DNA of 64,000 bases from Semisulcospira habei (Eukaryota; Mollusca; Gastropoda; Semisulcospiridae), in assembly GCA_036245525.1 (NCBI GenBank), contig BTPG01000008.1, positions 30,726,678 to 30,790,677 of the forward strand, given 5' to 3'. Below, in pieces: positions 1-11,159 of the stretch (position 1 is its first letter; each line of letters opens with the position of its first letter). Below the pieces are notes generated by a model. It was given only the letters and a program-made list of their open reading frames with translations. It did no database searches and was not told the origin of the DNA. A program made the translations under genes and the position numbers.

Positions 1-309
1 CTCTCGGTCGCAAAGATGCACTAATGCTCATTATCCCCTCCATGCTTAAGACGCTCATTCATATCAATCTGTCGTCTCCTTGGCAAGTATTAGCCCCGTT
101 TATGTCTGTGCTCCTCCGGCGTCTGCCTGGGGACCAACTGAGGTGAAAACCGTACTGCCTCTCTTCCACGCTGTCAGTTTCTCGTTTTGGGGATTGTCTG
201 CTTCCACTCGCGAAACTGAGGTGGATCGATCCTTACAGATCAAAGGTAGTGTCTGACTGGCTCGACAACCCTCGTGCTGTCAAGCTTAAAAGGGACTACC
301 ATTGAGCTG
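1..309. other. No recognisable feature
   Basis: I see no coding frame, repeat relative or palindrome here. Confidence 0.5.
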
Positions 310-549
310 TTAACCCCCTCACTTCCGTTGGTCGAAGGATTTTTTTTTTTTTGTACATGTATGTATTTAAAATCTTCACTAATTCAGTTAATTCAAAACC
401 AAATAGACACAGCCCTGCACGAAACATGAATACGAAGTGGTGTAAGCAAGAGGCATAGATACTCATGAGCCCCCACAACTGCGGGGCTCATGAAGATCTA
501 TGCCTCTTGCAGTCAGATTATACTTTTTTCTCGGCAGAGAAGGGGTTAA
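310..549 (+). mobile_element. TH-A hairpin element
   Basis: TTAA at both ends (310-313, 546-549). The left end reads TTAACCCCCTCAC and the right end CGGCAGAGAAGGGGTTAA. The central palindrome at 446-510 (GCAAGAGGCATAG ... TATGCCTCTTGC) pairs almost fully. Non-autonomous: no transposase frame inside. A T-run near 340 interrupts the left half. Confidence 0.8.
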
Positions 550-961
550 TTTCAACCGGTCTCAGTCGGTCCTCCGTCAGTTGTGGTAGTGCTAGAAGTA
601 TGAAACTCGGATGGGTCTTGTCGGCCTGCGCCGCCGGCACGCAGGCGGCTGACTCGGCGGTGCCGCCGTAGCGGCTTTTAGTGCTAGCACAACAACAAAT
701 GATGGTGTGTTGACAAACAGACTAGATGAACGGTTTCACACACACGCTTTTATGACTTTACGAACTGTACTGAGACGCGGCAACTCGCAGGGCGGCGCGG
801 GGTTCGGCATTTGGCAACTCCTTTCCTCTCAGTAGACTAATCGTCCCCCCATGAGTGCAACACTAGGCGGCCTTTCGCCTCCAAGAAAATCAAAGTTTTT
901 TTGGTTGCAAGAAATGTGCTTCAATCTCTCCACTGCCAGAGCACGACAATGACGTTCAAAT
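550..961. other. No recognisable gene
   Basis: Nothing gene-like. A small GC-rich inverted repeat lies near 627-650 (CCTGCG ... CGCAGG). Confidence 0.4.
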
Positions 962-1025
962 GCAAGAGGCATAGATCCTCATGATCCCCCGCTGTCGCGG
1001 TGGCTCATGAGGATCTATGCCTCTT
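962..1025. repeat. TH-A hairpin core without TTAA ends
   Basis: A 64-nt palindrome matching the TH-A core (GCAAGAGGCATAGATCC ... GGATCTATGCCTCTT). No TH-A termini are visible on either side, so either the element has decayed or the core stands alone. Confidence 0.7.
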
Positions 1026-1573
1026 CACTACTCGCCTCAGGTGAAGAAGTATATTCAACAGTGAGCCAGATGCGCCATTCCTAGACACTAGCCCCGAAGC
1101 GGTGAAAATGCGACAACTGAGTTTGTAGATGGTCTAGTAAAACTGTAACATCTTTTTCAGTTGTCTCAGCTATGTAGCCAGCAGGTAGGAATGTACAACC
1201 AGTGTCTAGGGGCTGCTATTGGCAAGTGTTCAGTTGGTTTTATAGCCAGTGCATGCGTGTGTTCCGCACGGATTTCAACTGAGTGGCAAAGGATGGAAGC
1301 AAACTAAAGGAACGAGAACTAGGAATACTGTTATATTACCAACCCCGATTACTATAGTACTAGGAGACATTAAAACTCTAATAGTCAGACTGTTGTATCT
1401 AGTCGATAATTATCATGTTCGCGTAATACATGTGGTAGAACTTTGTGTACGTATTATTACAGTCACTATATTAAGGCTGGGAAAACGGCGGGCATGTTTA
1501 AGGAGCTGCAGGGAATCATTATAAACAGGATACAGAAAACCGGGAGACTGAGACAACTATCGCCTATGGATTA
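1026..1573. other. No recognisable gene
   Basis: Only short inverted words (CTAGACACT near 1083, AGTGTCTAG near 1201). The frames of 90-96 residues here have no family features. Confidence 0.4.
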
Positions 1574-1960
1574 CAGGGGCGGATCAAAAGGGAGGGGCGT
1601 GGGGGGGGGGGTTCCGCCAGGGGTTCCGGACACCCCTTCCCCTCCGACCCAAAGTTATTTTAAAATGCTACAACAAAGTCCCTTTTTGGGGTGTTTGTCC
1701 CCCCCCCCCCCCCTCTCCCGTTTGATATTTTAGCAAGTTGTGAGTCAACACACACGCGGCTTCTCTCTCTTCCTACACCCCACCCCCACACACACACTAC
1801 CCCCCTCCTTCCCCCCCCCCCCCCCCCCCCCGCACCCCGCTTTTCCATTTTCGGCCCCTGGAAGCAAGGTGTAGCGTCGCGGAGGCCTTTTGAATCTGGT
1901 TGAAGGTCCCAAACAAAAATTTGGACCCCCCCCCCCGAAGAGGTAGCTAATCCGCCCCTG
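1574..1960. mobile_element. hAT-like MITE (CAGGGGCGGAT ends)
   Basis: Inverted ends CAGGGGCGGATC (1574) and ATCCGCCCCTG (1950-1960) flank 387 bp rich in C/G runs and CA/CT stretches. CAGGGG-type ends are typical of hAT superfamily MITEs (family knowledge). I could not see a clear 8-bp target duplication, so the class is inferred. A related right end is at 51841. Confidence 0.5.
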
Positions 1961-2096
1961 GAGTGCGACCGGAACATTGGTCAATTCAGGCGCACTGAAG
2001 CTGTGATACTTGCATTTCCCAAGGTTTCCAAGTCGTTGTTCGTTTAACGAGCAAAAGCCACAACCTTCCAAGGGACGAGGATACAAACTGATCTCA

Positions 2097-2162
2097 GCAA
2101 GAGGTATAGATCCTCATGAGCCCCCGCAACTGCGGGGGCTCATGAGGATCTATACCTCTTGC
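2097..2162 (+). repeat. TH-A hairpin core in degraded element
   Basis: A 66-nt perfect or near-perfect palindrome GCAAGAGGTATAGATCC ... TATACCTCTTGC. The upstream AGCCACAACCTTCCAAGG is the usual TH-A left interior, so this is a TH-A copy whose ends have decayed. Confidence 0.75.
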
Positions 2163-2780
2163 AGCTGGGTGATGTTCTGTTTAGTTTTTTTGCTATCAAG
2201 CCCTTCTTTTTCCCTAAATACATGTACTGACGAAAGAGATAGAGCTACATGAAATTTGTTTGAATCTATATACCTCGTGTTAGTATATTTGAATTTGCCC
2301 CTTTTACCTGCTCGTCTGACGAACGGAATCCATCAGGAATTGTGCCGAAAAGGAGCATCAGAAGCAAGTCTTCATGGCTCCCCGGTAGAACATCACACAA
2401 GAAAACCTAGACATGACATCCGATCCACAAAGACAACGGGTCCCGATTTGCTTTGGACAAACTGTTCATGCCATCGCCAGGGTCCTATTTCACTACCTGC
2501 GTTAAATCAGCCGGCTTTTTTTGCCGAGAAAATTAACGGTCATAGTTCGACGCCTACATAAAGGAAACAAAAAAAGTCTGAAAATGCTAGAAGCCGTAAA
2601 TTAGTCCCCCGGCTTAAACCATCGCGATTTCCAGTCTGAGGATAGGAGTGGCTGTAAGATCCAAAATCATAAACCAGCACACGTTTTATAATAATTTTAT
2701 TTCTCTTGGTAGTGTCTAACTGAGAGTGCAGCAGAGCTCGATGCAACAACTCGTCGGGGGTTATTTCTCCGGGTACTCCG
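2163..2780. other. No gene; weak PAL-I relic
   Basis: Nothing coding. Around 2622-2686 there is a degraded version of the PAL-I palindrome (ATCGCGATTTCCAG ... CCAAAATCATAAACCAGCA). Confidence 0.35.
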
Positions 2781-2786
2781 GTTCTT

Positions 2787-3057
2787 CCCCCCCCCCCCCC
2801 CCCCCCCACACACACACACTTTGGTACCGGTTTCAGGCCACTTTACAAATTTCAAATACAAGCGATCAAAAATCTCTGTAACTTCAGTAGCTGAACTGGC
2901 CCTTGTACTGTCTTGTACTGTCTTAAATGGCGTAAATCCGTGTCTGTTAAGTGAGTGTGCGTGGTGGGTTTCAGTTCGCGGCGCTTTGAGTCGATTCGCC
3001 AAAAAATTGAGAAAAAGCGCCTATATAATAACGGTATTATTATTATTATTATTATTA
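2787..3057 (+). mobile_element. SINE-like repeat R, copy 1, with (ATT)n tail
   Basis: About 250 bp starting after a poly-C/CA run at TTTGGTACCGGTTTCAGGCC and ending in (ATT)n at ~3037-3057. It matches 13363-13613 in the same orientation at most positions. The short length and simple 3' tail suggest a SINE, but no A/B boxes are clear. Confidence 0.55.
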
Positions 3058-3611
3058 ACACCGTCATTATATTTTATTGCCTCCACACAAAACTAGGATG
3101 CTTGTGGCTAAAGTGTTTCATGCCCTTCGGGATGATCCCCTTGATAGGCAAAACAGTGCCGTAATTGTTCTTTTCTCTACAGAAGGAAACCGATAACATA
3201 AACAAAAGAAAGCGTGATCCCCACCACAATAGGTCAGGGTAAATAAAAACTGCTGTGCCGGATAAAGTGCACGCACGCGCACGCACAAACACGCAGGAAA
3301 ATCATATTCGTATGTCCATGGTGAGTGGATTTTGTTTGATGTTCTTTTAGGCTTGATTGGGTGGGAGGGTGGGTTGGTTGACTGGTTGGCTGGTTGGTTG
3401 GTTGGTTATTGAGGTATGTGGGCGAAGAGGGTGGGGTGTGTGTGATGGGGGGGGGGGGGTTGGGAGGGCGGGCGGTGTTGGGGGGGGGGGGGCTGATGAT
3501 GTTTTTGAATTTTGGTTGGTAGTCTGTTTGTTGTTTGTGTGCTTGATTAGTTGCTTGGCTTTTTGGTGTATGTGGGAGAGAAACGTGTGTGTGTGTGTGT
3601 GTGTGTTAGTG

Positions 3612-3649
<38 letters not shown>

Positions 3650-3781
3650 GGGGGGGGGGGGGTCATAATGATTATTTTAATAACAATTATTTTACTGGAA
3701 AAAATCGTTTTGTTCAGAGCAGTTCCGGGGGACGCTTCGGTAGTCGCCTGGGAACTGGTCCCGTCTGAGAATCGCTTTGTG
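3058..3781. repeat. Low-complexity GT/G-rich tract region
   Basis: Contains GGTT repeats at ~3370-3410, poly-G runs at ~3450-3492, (GT)n with GTTAGT breaks at ~3586-3648 and a G-run at ~3647-3662. Frames here are low-complexity artefacts. Otherwise nothing recognised. Confidence 0.6.
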
Positions 3782-3991
3782 TTAACTCATTCAGCCCGAC
3801 GGCCGTATTTCCCAACTTTTGGAGGCGTCATCTTATCACTATGCACCAGTTGCAAGAGATGGATCATGATAATTCAAGGGTAGTGCCAGATTAGCTTGGC
3901 GCCTATCGGCGCCAAGCTAATCTGGCACTACCCATGAATTAGCATGGTCGACCCATCTCCTGCTGTCGTGCGTCAGGGCTGAATGGGTTAA
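3782..3991 (+). mobile_element. TH-B hairpin element, GGTAGTGCC subtype
   Basis: TTAA ends at 3782-3785 and 3988-3991; termini TTAACTCATTCAGCCC and GGGCTGAATGGGTTAA. A long central palindrome, ~3851-3963, has GGTAGTGCCAGATTAGC on the left matched by GCTAATCTGGCACTACC on the right. 210 bp, no coding. Confidence 0.85.
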
Positions 3992-4225
3992 TAATAAAAT
4001 GAAAAATGTACTCGGTGCACTCCGCCTTCACCACCACAAGCACCTCCTACCCCCCCCCCCCCAACCCCTCCTGTCACCATTACCAAGCAAAACAAAAAAA
4101 TCAATACCAAAACCCAACGGCATTGAGCTACGAAAAAGAAACATCGCGTCAAACTTGTCATTTGTTTATCTGCACCATCAATCCAGTGTTTTTGGCTGAA
4201 TGACGGAGATTGGGCTCACGAGGCA

Positions 4226-4348
<123 letters not shown>

Positions 4349-4449
4349 TACATGTCCAGCGTATCTACAGCCACAGGCCATACATAAAACATCACCTCAT
4401 CATTTTCCGCACAGATCATTTGGGTCCGATAAGCAGTGCTGACTCACGC

Positions 4450-4584
4450 CCCAACACTTACCACGCGTGAAGAATAAAGAATACACCTGTACATAGTGCA
4501 AGTGGCGTAGATCCTCATGAGCCCCCGCGACTGAATGCGGGGGCTCATGCGGATCTGCGCCACTTGCATGCGGAGAGTGTTGGG
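4450..4584. repeat. Extended palindrome with TH-A-like core
   Basis: The core at 4498-4567 reads GCAAGTGGCGTAG ... GCGCCACTTGC: both arms carry the same departures from the usual GCAAGAGGCATAG, so pairing is kept. Outer arms CCCAACACT (4450) and AGTGTTGGG (4576) extend it. No TTAA ends. Confidence 0.7.
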
Positions 4585-4867
4585 TGAAAGATTACTACAC
4601 CAGCATTCCAGGTCGATCAGCCGCAACGACGAAGTCTAACAGGAAAGTATTTTAACTTCACGTACAGATACGGCAGCTTGCGCTTGTCCACTGGGCTTCT
4701 TCCTAGGCCTCAATCCTTAACCCCCGCCCCCCCCCCCCCCCCCACACACAACCCCCAATCAATACAAGGTCACACGAAGTTATTCCAGTGCAGCGAGCAA
4801 AAGCCCAGGTATATACAAAATTCTTGTGTTGTTTTACTCGAACTTTCTCAAGTGCCGGCAGATCAGT

Positions 4868-4967
4868 ATAACCCTTTGCGTGTCTGTAGCTGTTTTTTTT
4901 TTTTTGCGGCTATGATTCCTGTCGGAATCGTCACGACTAATACCGCTACCGACACGCAACGGTTTAA
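4868..4967. mobile_element. TH-C hairpin element
   Basis: Ends ATAACCCTTTGCGTGTC and GACACGCAACGGTTTAA. The inner stem TATGATTCC / GGAATCGTCAC surrounds a 6-nt loop. The right TTAA (4964-4967) is also the left TTAA of the next TH-A. Confidence 0.65.
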
Positions 4968-5178
4968 CCTGTTCAGCGCCAGCTGACGCAGACGGTGCTT
5001 CTGTAACCTTCCTTGATTCAACACCAAAAACCCCTACCTGTCTCGGGAACGTGGATTCAATGTGGTGTCAGCAACAGGCATGGATCCTCATGAGCCCCCC
5101 CCCCCCCCCCCCGGCGAGGAGCTATATCTCTTGCAGTTGGGTGGTGTTTTCGGGTTTCTCGACACTGAGCGGGGTTTT
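4964..5178 (+). mobile_element. TH-A element with poly-C in hairpin
   Basis: Left end TTAACCTGTTCAGCGCCAGC; right end TTCTCGACACTGAGCGGGG (TTAA lost). The hairpin at 5071-5134 has its GAGCCCCC segment expanded to a ~17-nt C-run (about 5095-5112), and the partner G-run is gone. Confidence 0.7.
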
Positions 5179-5633
5179 CCTTCCCTGCCACTAATCGTAG
5201 ACATATTATTGTATTTCTGAAATATTTGTCCATTCAACGACCAAAAACAAACACGCAACCGTCCAAGAAACATGGATACAAACTGGTCTCAGCCAGAGGC
5301 ATAGATCCTCATGAGCCGCCCCCCCCCCCCCCCCCCGCCATTCCTGTGGGGGCTTATGATGGGATATATACCTCTTGCAGTTGGATGGTGTTTAACTCAT
5401 TGCGCACCAGGTATAAAATACCCACATTTTGGAGTTGTCCTCTGAGGACTGCATTACTGACAATTCAGGAGACAGATCGACCATGATAGTTCAAGGGCGG
5501 TGCCAGAATAGCTTGGCGCCTATAGGCGCCAAGCTATTCTGGCACCACCCTTGCACTATCATGGTCGATCCATATCTTGCTGTGGTGTGTCGGGGCTGAA
5601 TGAGTTAAATTTTCTCCGCGCTGCACTGGTTAA
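5176..5633 (+). mobile_element. TH-A element split by a TH-B
   Basis: Left end near CCTTCCCTGCC (5180), poly-C-expanded hairpin 5292-5379, right end TTTTCTCCGCGCTGCACTGGTTAA (TTAA 5630-5633). A TH-B (5392-5608) sits in the interior TTAA of the GTTTAAATTTTCTC segment. Removing it and one TTAA restores the usual TH-A right side. Confidence 0.75.
5392..5608 (+). mobile_element. TH-B element nested in TH-A
   Basis: TTAA at 5392-5395 and 5605-5608. The palindrome at 5475-5570 is 96 nt, GATCGACCATGATAG ... CTATCATGGTCGATC, with centre GGCGCCTATAGGCGCC. Terminus GGGGCTGAATGAGTTAA. Confidence 0.88.
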
Positions 5634-5865
5634 GTGGTCCCGTATGTAGACGTGTTGTCGTTGTTTATTATAGACGAAGTCGCAGACAGGTCAAAGACAT
5701 GAGGTTGAGCCCCTTTATAGAGAGGAAAGACAGTAGGGTGCTTCCTCTTTGTAATTTCGCTTGATATAGCGCCGATCACCGGGTCACGCGTCATCATAGC
5801 AATTGTGCCGTTCACACCGGATCAGTACTTCAAACTGTGAATGTCAGTAAAACAAATCCTTGCTA

Positions 5866-5905
5866 GCAAGAGGCACACATTCTCATGAGAATCTATGCCG
5901 CTTGC
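5866..5905. repeat. Minimal TH-A-like core
   Basis: A 40-nt palindrome GCAAGAGGCACACATTCTC / GAGAATCTATGCCGCTTGC lacking the CCCCCGC apex. Flanks show no TTAA ends. Confidence 0.6.
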
Positions 5906-6236
5906 AGATGGAATCCACGGAATGTCTGAAGTCCGTGCAACATTTCATACTTAGGGATAACATGTATTTATACACTGATGTGTTGATGTGCAGAGTCTTA
6001 TATTTTGTCATATTATATCCGGTGCTCTTATAAACAAAGCCGGCCTCAATTTACAGGCGCATGGAAACGAACTACGCCTGCAACGAAACCACAAACGTAT
6101 TGTGTAAGCATTCAATGTCAACAAGATCAATTTCGGTAGAGATTGATCAGAAATGAATATTAACCGTATAGATATGTATCACTGAGACACCATAACAAAT
6201 ATTAACGGTGTATATGTATCATTGAATCGCCTTAAC

Positions 6237-6380
6237 TGTTACGTTTGTGGTTGTGTTATTCTAGGGCATGTGTGTGTTGATCATAGGGAAAGATCCGGTG
6301 TTCAGTTGAGTTATTTTAGATTAGAATCACGTACCTTTTTAGTATGATTCGTTTTCTTTTGCATGGAGAATTGAGATCGA

Positions 6381-6440
<60 letters not shown>

Positions 6441-6442
6441 CA

Positions 6443-6491
<49 letters not shown>

Positions 6492-7020
6492 CTAGAATGT
6501 GGCACATTTCATTAAACTGTTGTAATGTCCGAACTAGATTAAGCTGCAAGGTCCTGAAAAAGGCGCGTCAAAGTGTTTGTAGTACACATGTTGGCTACAT
6601 TTCGTAACATTTAGATTTTAGTGGAAGATTGTAGATTGAACAAAAGTGTTCTTTTTAATGAATATTAATGATTTTGGTTTACGTTTTCGTTCCTGATTGT
6701 TTGAGTTGTGTAATTTGCGGGATTGTTCTGGAAATCTGTAATAGGAAAAAAGAGGGTGTTAGGAAATATGTGCATGCATTGTATGAGACAGTGTATCATA
6801 ACGAGGGTGCATTGTATGAGCCAGTGTATCAAAGTGTGGATGCAGTGTGCTAAGAGTGCATAGTGAGAATAAAGTACTGTTGGAACTGTTACTCCAGTGA
6901 GTTCTACAACCCTGCGCCACATGTGACGAATTGCAACAGAGTGAGGTGCTTGTACAAGAACCCTCCGTGAGTGTGTCTGGTGTGCTTGCATTATACCACC
7001 ACCACGACTACCACGTAATA
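6237..7020 (+). mobile_element. Solo LTR with 5-bp target duplication
   Basis: Starts TGTTACGTTTGTGG and ends CTACCACGTAATA (CA mutated to TA). It is flanked by TTAAC at 6232-6236 and 7021-7025. AATAAA at 6870-6875 fits a polyadenylation signal in this orientation. A second copy, reverse strand, is at 23894-25890 with intact TG...CA ends. No internal retrotransposon region remains. Confidence 0.8.
6384..6490. repeat. (GT)n microsatellite inside the LTR
   Basis: GT repeats with one GCGTGCATGTCT break. Absent from the other LTR copy at the equivalent position, so it expanded after insertion. Confidence 0.95.
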
Positions 7021-7060
7021 TTAACAAATAGTAACGATATATATGTATCACTGAATCGCC

Positions 7061-7276
7061 TTAACTCATTTAGCCTCGACACACCACAGCAAGACATGGA
7101 TCAAGCATGATAGTTCACGGGTGGTGCCAGAATAGCTTGGGCGCCCATAGGCGACAAGCTATTATGGCACCACCCTTTAACTGTCATGCTCGATCGGTCT
7201 CTGGAATTGTATTACAGTCTTTCAGAAGGCAACTTCAAAAGGTGGGGATTTCGGTCCTGGTGTAGAAATGTGTTAA
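7061..7276 (-). mobile_element. TH-B element
   Basis: TTAA at 7061-7064 and 7273-7276, inserted in the 42-bp array between CGCC and CAAATATTAG. The palindrome lies around 7097-7197. A few arm mismatches (GGGCGCCCATAGGCGAC) show decay. Confidence 0.8.
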
Positions 7277-7315
7277 CAAATATTAGCTGTATATATGTAT
7301 CACTGAATCGCCAAA

Positions 7316-7635
7316 CAAATTCGAACTGAGGGCGAGTTTGTCCAAACGTAACTCCACAAATGTTTACTGCTAGCGTTACAAACGTTTACTGCTTTCTTTT
7401 TCTCTATCTTTCTTGCCGAACTTGTTTGCGAATCAATGTTTCATCTTCAGAAGCTCTTTCCCCTCATAACATAAGAATAACCGCATGACCCAGAGGGTTA
7501 TGGCAAGGGTATAGATCTTGTTAGACTCTGGTCATCCTGTCAGCCTTCAATAGACGCAGAGACAGAGTTACGGTCTCCCAACACTACATGGATAGGAAGC
7601 TCTTTGGTCAGAGACGTAACCCCGTCGGAGTTAGA
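7316..7635. other. No recognisable feature
   Basis: No frame, repeat relative or palindrome recognised. Confidence 0.4.
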
Positions 7636-8568
7636 AAGTGCGAAGTCGACCCAAATGCAAGAGGCAAAGAACCTCATGTGCCCCCTCATCTGCGGGGTCT
7701 AATGAGGTTCTTTGCCACTTGCTTGATTCATTTACTTATATCCGTGTTCCTTGGAGTGATGGGATTGTTTGGCGTTAAATTTGCAAAGTGAAAGTGCAAA
7801 GAAGATCCAACTGCACGAGGCACAGAACCTCACGAGTCCCCGCTGATGCGGGGGCTCGTGATGTTCTTTGCCTCTTGCTTAAATCAGTTATATGCATGTT
7901 CCATGGAGTGATTTGGTTATTTATCGTTCAATTTGCCAGGTGAAAGTGCAAAGTCGACCCAACTGCAAGAGGCAAAGGATCTCATGAGCCCCCGCATCTG
8001 CGGGGGCTCATGATTTGTTTTTTGTTTGTTTGTTGCTTGACTCATTTATATCCGTGTTCACCGGAATGATGGGATTATTTGGTGTGAAATTTTGCAAAGT
8101 GAATGTTCAAAGTCGACCCAACTGCAATAGGCAAAGAACCTCGTAAGGTTCTTTGCCTCTTGCTTGACTCATTTATATCCGTGTTCCTTGCAGTGATGGG
8201 ATTGTTTGGCGTTAAATTTGCAAAGTGACAGTGCAAACTCGACCCAACTGCAAGAGGCAAAGAAACTCATGAGCTCCAGGCAGATGCGGGGAGGGGAGGG
8301 GAGGCCGTCAGGTTCTTGCCTCTTGCTTGGCTCCTGTATATCCAAGTTCCTTGGGGTTGTGGGATTATTGGGTGTTGAATTTGACCTGGCTTTCAAAGAA
8401 ACGATTTTTCATCCGATGGCAGTGCAGGACTTGTTGTCTGTTGTTGAATTTGCAGATGCGGGGGCTCATGAGATTCTTTGCCTCTTGCTTGACTCAAGTG
8501 TATACCCGTTATCCTTGGAGTGATGGGATTATTTGGTGTTCAGCTGAATGTTGCCCTGCTTTCAAAGA
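7636..8568 (-). repeat. ~150-bp satellite built from TH-A hairpins
   Basis: Six head-to-tail units begin near 7636, 7791, 7944, 8102, 8228 and ~8450. Each carries AAGTGCAAAGTCGACCCAAC, a TH-A hairpin (often GCAAGAGGCAAAGAACCTC), then TTGACTCATTTATATCC and GTGTTCCTTGGAGTGATGGG. Units lack TTAA ends, so the array grew by tandem duplication. Unit 4 has only a short hairpin; units 5-6 add GGCTTTCAAAGA at the end. Confidence 0.8.
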
Positions 8569-8839
8569 CATTATTATATCTCGGCTAGCAATGGAGGACT
8601 TAAAGCAAGTTAACTTCCTCTGTCTGAGTATGTAAGAAAAAAAATCGGTCTCTTTCAACAAAAATACACTTCCGCATCGTCTTTCTCTACGTTCGACATT
8701 GCTCTGCTGGACTCTAAGTCTGCATTAACCGACTTCATAAGCTGGTCCGTCAGGTGGAGCTGAGATCGGCGGTGATTTCCTCCAGAGGGCATCAGACACT
8801 GCCAATACTCGTCTGCACGTCATCAAGCCTTTTCAGTCA

Positions 8840-8907
8840 GCAAGAAACATGGTTCCTAATGAGTCCTATGCAGTTGCAAGGGGCTCATGAGGAACTATGT
8901 CTCGTGC
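8840..8907. repeat. Degraded TH-A core
   Basis: GCAAGAAACATGGTTCCTAATGAG ... GGGGCTCATGAGGAACTATG pairs partly. Both arms carry GGTTCC/GGAACT in place of GATCC/GGATC. Confidence 0.5.
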
Positions 8908-9220
8908 AGCCGAAATGGTCTAACCGTGAAACAGTGTTTTGTGGCTATATTATAGATGTCACCATCGTGCGGAATTGGCTCTTACGCGAAACAAACTTAA
9001 AGCTGTTTGATGGCGGAGGGAACACAGAAATAATGTCCTTTTTACAGCATTAAGACATTTTTGTGACGTAGTGTACAGACAACATAAAGCAGCACACTAC
9101 CTATATTGACGAGCAAAAGAAATGTGACTTTTCTTTTGCTGGTCAGCATATATTTGTCGACTGAAATAATGTGACCTAATCAAACTCAGACGTTTCAACC
9201 TTTACATTACAGACTAGTGG

Positions 9221-9286
9221 GTGCTGGTCTGCGATTTTAGACGTTATGGATCATGGCCATAAGGTCCTAACTCACAGACTAGCACA
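9221..9286. repeat. PAL-I palindrome
   Basis: GTGCTGGTCTGCGATTTTAG pairs with TCCTAACTCACAGACTAGCAC around a CATGG centre. The same palindrome family is at 13657-13720 and, weaker, at ~33105-33172. Confidence 0.6.
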
Positions 9287-9557
9287 CATATTGTCCAATT
9301 TCCTGCCTGTCATGAAGTGTCATCTTTTCTGTCGTCATGGAGAAGAAACAGCATTTTATTCTTTGTCAGAATTTTCCTCTGAGGCTACAAAACAAGAGAC
9401 TTGTTACCAAGCTGATTTCATATTCAAATTGAAAATACTTATTGTCCAACCGGATTGGAATTTGTTCTTTGCCTTCATAACATAAAACCACATGTAAACA
9501 AACCAGTATAAACATGCAGATTAAACTAAAAAAAAAATAACAAAAACAACAAACACA

Positions 9558-9775
9558 TTAAACTCTTCCCTGGCGAGAAAAAAAAAAGGACAGAGCACTA
9601 CTGCAAGAGGAATAGATCCTCATGAGCCCCCTGCAATTGCGGGGACTCGTGATGATCTATGCCTCTTGCTGAAACCACTTTATATCCATTGTTCACGGGG
9701 CAACTGGAGCTCTTTCGCGTTGAATTTACACAGATTTCAGACGTACACTGTACCATCAGTGGGGGGTGAAAAAGT
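9558..9775 (-). mobile_element. TH-A element
   Basis: Left end TTAAACTCTTCCCTGGCGAG; hairpin 9603-9669; the right side carries GATTTCAGACGTACACTG, the usual interior of the far end. The right terminus is degraded (CAGTGGGGGGTGAA). Confidence 0.65.
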
Positions 9776-9888
9776 TGACTTTTAACCACAAGATTTACGA
9801 GACATACGCGACAGAGGCCTGTCAAATCGGTCCCAAGACACAAGGGGTTAAAAACCTTATTGATTTATCTGGGTCGTTGTTTTGAGTT

Positions 9889-10274
9889 TTAACCCGTCCA
9901 GTGCCGGTGGACGCAGACTGTGTTTCTGCAGTCTTAGTTAACCTTTTTAGCCCTAAGGTCCAATTTATCAAATTTTGGAGGTGTTGCCTAACGACTATAT
10001 TGCAGGAGATGGCGCCTGGCGCCTTCAGGCGCCAAGTTAATCTGGCACCACCCTTGAATTATCATGGTCAAGCCATCTTCTGCTGTAGGGATACGGGGCT
10101 AAAAGGATTAACTCAACACCCCAAAACTCCAGCTGTACCAGGAACATGGATTCAAAGTTGTGTCAGCAAGAGGCATAGATCCTCATGAGCCCCCGCAACT
10201 GCGGGGGCTCATGAGGATCTATACCTCTTGCAGTTGGGCTGTGCTCAAATTTTTCTCGGCACTGAACGGGTTAA
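9889..10274 (+). mobile_element. TH-A element split by TH-B at TTAA
   Basis: Left end TTAACCCGTCCAGTGCC (9889), right end CGGCACTGAACGGGTTAA (10274), hairpin 10166-10231. A TH-B occupies 9938-10111, with TTAA at each edge, inside the TTTCTG...TTAA...CAAC interior that other copies show as one TTAATTCAAC block. Confidence 0.88.
9938..10111 (+). mobile_element. TH-B element nested in TH-A
   Basis: TTAA at 9938-9941 and 10108-10111. Ends TTAACCTTTTTAGCCC and GGGGCTAAAAGGATTAA. The left arm is mostly deleted (TATTGCAGGAGATGG runs straight into CGCCTGGCGCC), so the palindrome is lopsided. Confidence 0.85.
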
Positions 10275-10318
10275 ACCTTGAAGTTTGCCTTTTGCCGTGT
10301 GTCTCAAGCTGGCATTGT

Positions 10319-10412
10319 TTAACCTTTTGGCTGTCGGAAGCTCATACTGTCGTCATGATTCCCGCAGGAATCATCGCGACAAAAAAAGCGTTACCGACAG
10401 CCAAAGGGTTAA
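10319..10412. mobile_element. TH-C hairpin element
   Basis: Ends TTAACCTTTTGGCTGTCGG and CCGACAGCCAAAGGGTTAA. Inner stem TGTCGTCATGATTCC pairs with GGAATCATCGCGACA. 94 bp, no coding. Confidence 0.85.
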
Positions 10413-10566
10413 AAGACACACCTCTCTCATTCATTCCAACGCCAAGACACACAGATCTACACAAGCCCTTCACAGCCACAAGGAATCGAGCGAATTAATG
10501 CATTGGCTATCGCTAACACCAAGACCGGCTGCAGCTAGGCCGAAACTGACGGTGTTTCTGGGGGAT

Positions 10567-10797
10567 TTGACCCCTTCACTGCCGAGAAAAAGCCAACACG
10601 ATCCACCTGCAAGAGGCGTAGATCCTCATGAGCCCCCGCGACTGGGGGGGCTCATGAGGGTCTATGCCTCTTGCCGAGACCAATTTGTATCCATGTTTGT
10701 TGGACGGTTTTGGTTTTTGGCTGCTGAATGAACCAAGATTTTAGAAACAAAAACAAAAACCAAAAAAATGTACGTACAGTGGCAGGGAAGGGGTTAA
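10567..10797 (-). mobile_element. TH-A element
   Basis: Left end TTGACCCCTTCACTGCCGAG (TTAA mutated), right end GGCAGGGAAGGGGTTAA (TTAA 10794-10797), hairpin 10609-10674. An A-rich tract at ~10745-10770 lies in the interior. Confidence 0.8.
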
Positions 10798-10957
10798 TTA
10801 AGCAATGAGCTGAAGTTCGTGTGTGGGAAAAGTTGTACAGTGTGTAAAGTCACGTGCAGCTAGGAACAGAGACACCTGCGCCACGTCTAGAATTGCACGA
10901 GAAAAATTCCGACTCTTCTCACATTCCCTGTCCTGCAAAAGGCAGCAAGTCCAATTT

Positions 10958-11006
10958 TGTGAAAAGCGAAATTTTCATCAAATTTAATGAAAAGTTCGCT
11001 TTACAC
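10958..11006. repeat. PAL-F palindrome (AAAAGCGA type)
   Basis: TGTGAAAAGCGAAATTTTCA pairs with TGAAAAGTTCGCTTTACACA. It is related to 11731-11843, 40982-41035 and 63083-63167. Confidence 0.65.
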
Positions 11007-11159
11007 ACACAAAAAAAAAAAAAAAAAAGACTTTCTGCCTTTTCTCATTACACGACAGCATTACGTAAGGCGCGCCATTTCATCGGAACGCCTTGCGTGT
11101 TGATCTGCGTTAAGATAGAAGCTCATTTATGCCACTGTTTGCAGAAGTCAGTTCAGTAG

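Larger units (their letters stand above)
6152..7315 (+). repeat. 42-bp tandem array interrupted by two insertions
   Basis: Four copies of a ~42-bp unit with TATATGTATCACTGAATCGCC: ~6152-6194, 6195-6236, 7021-7064 and 7273-7315. The solo LTR lies between copies 2 and 3 and a TH-B between copies 3 and 4. Without them the units are contiguous. Confidence 0.75.
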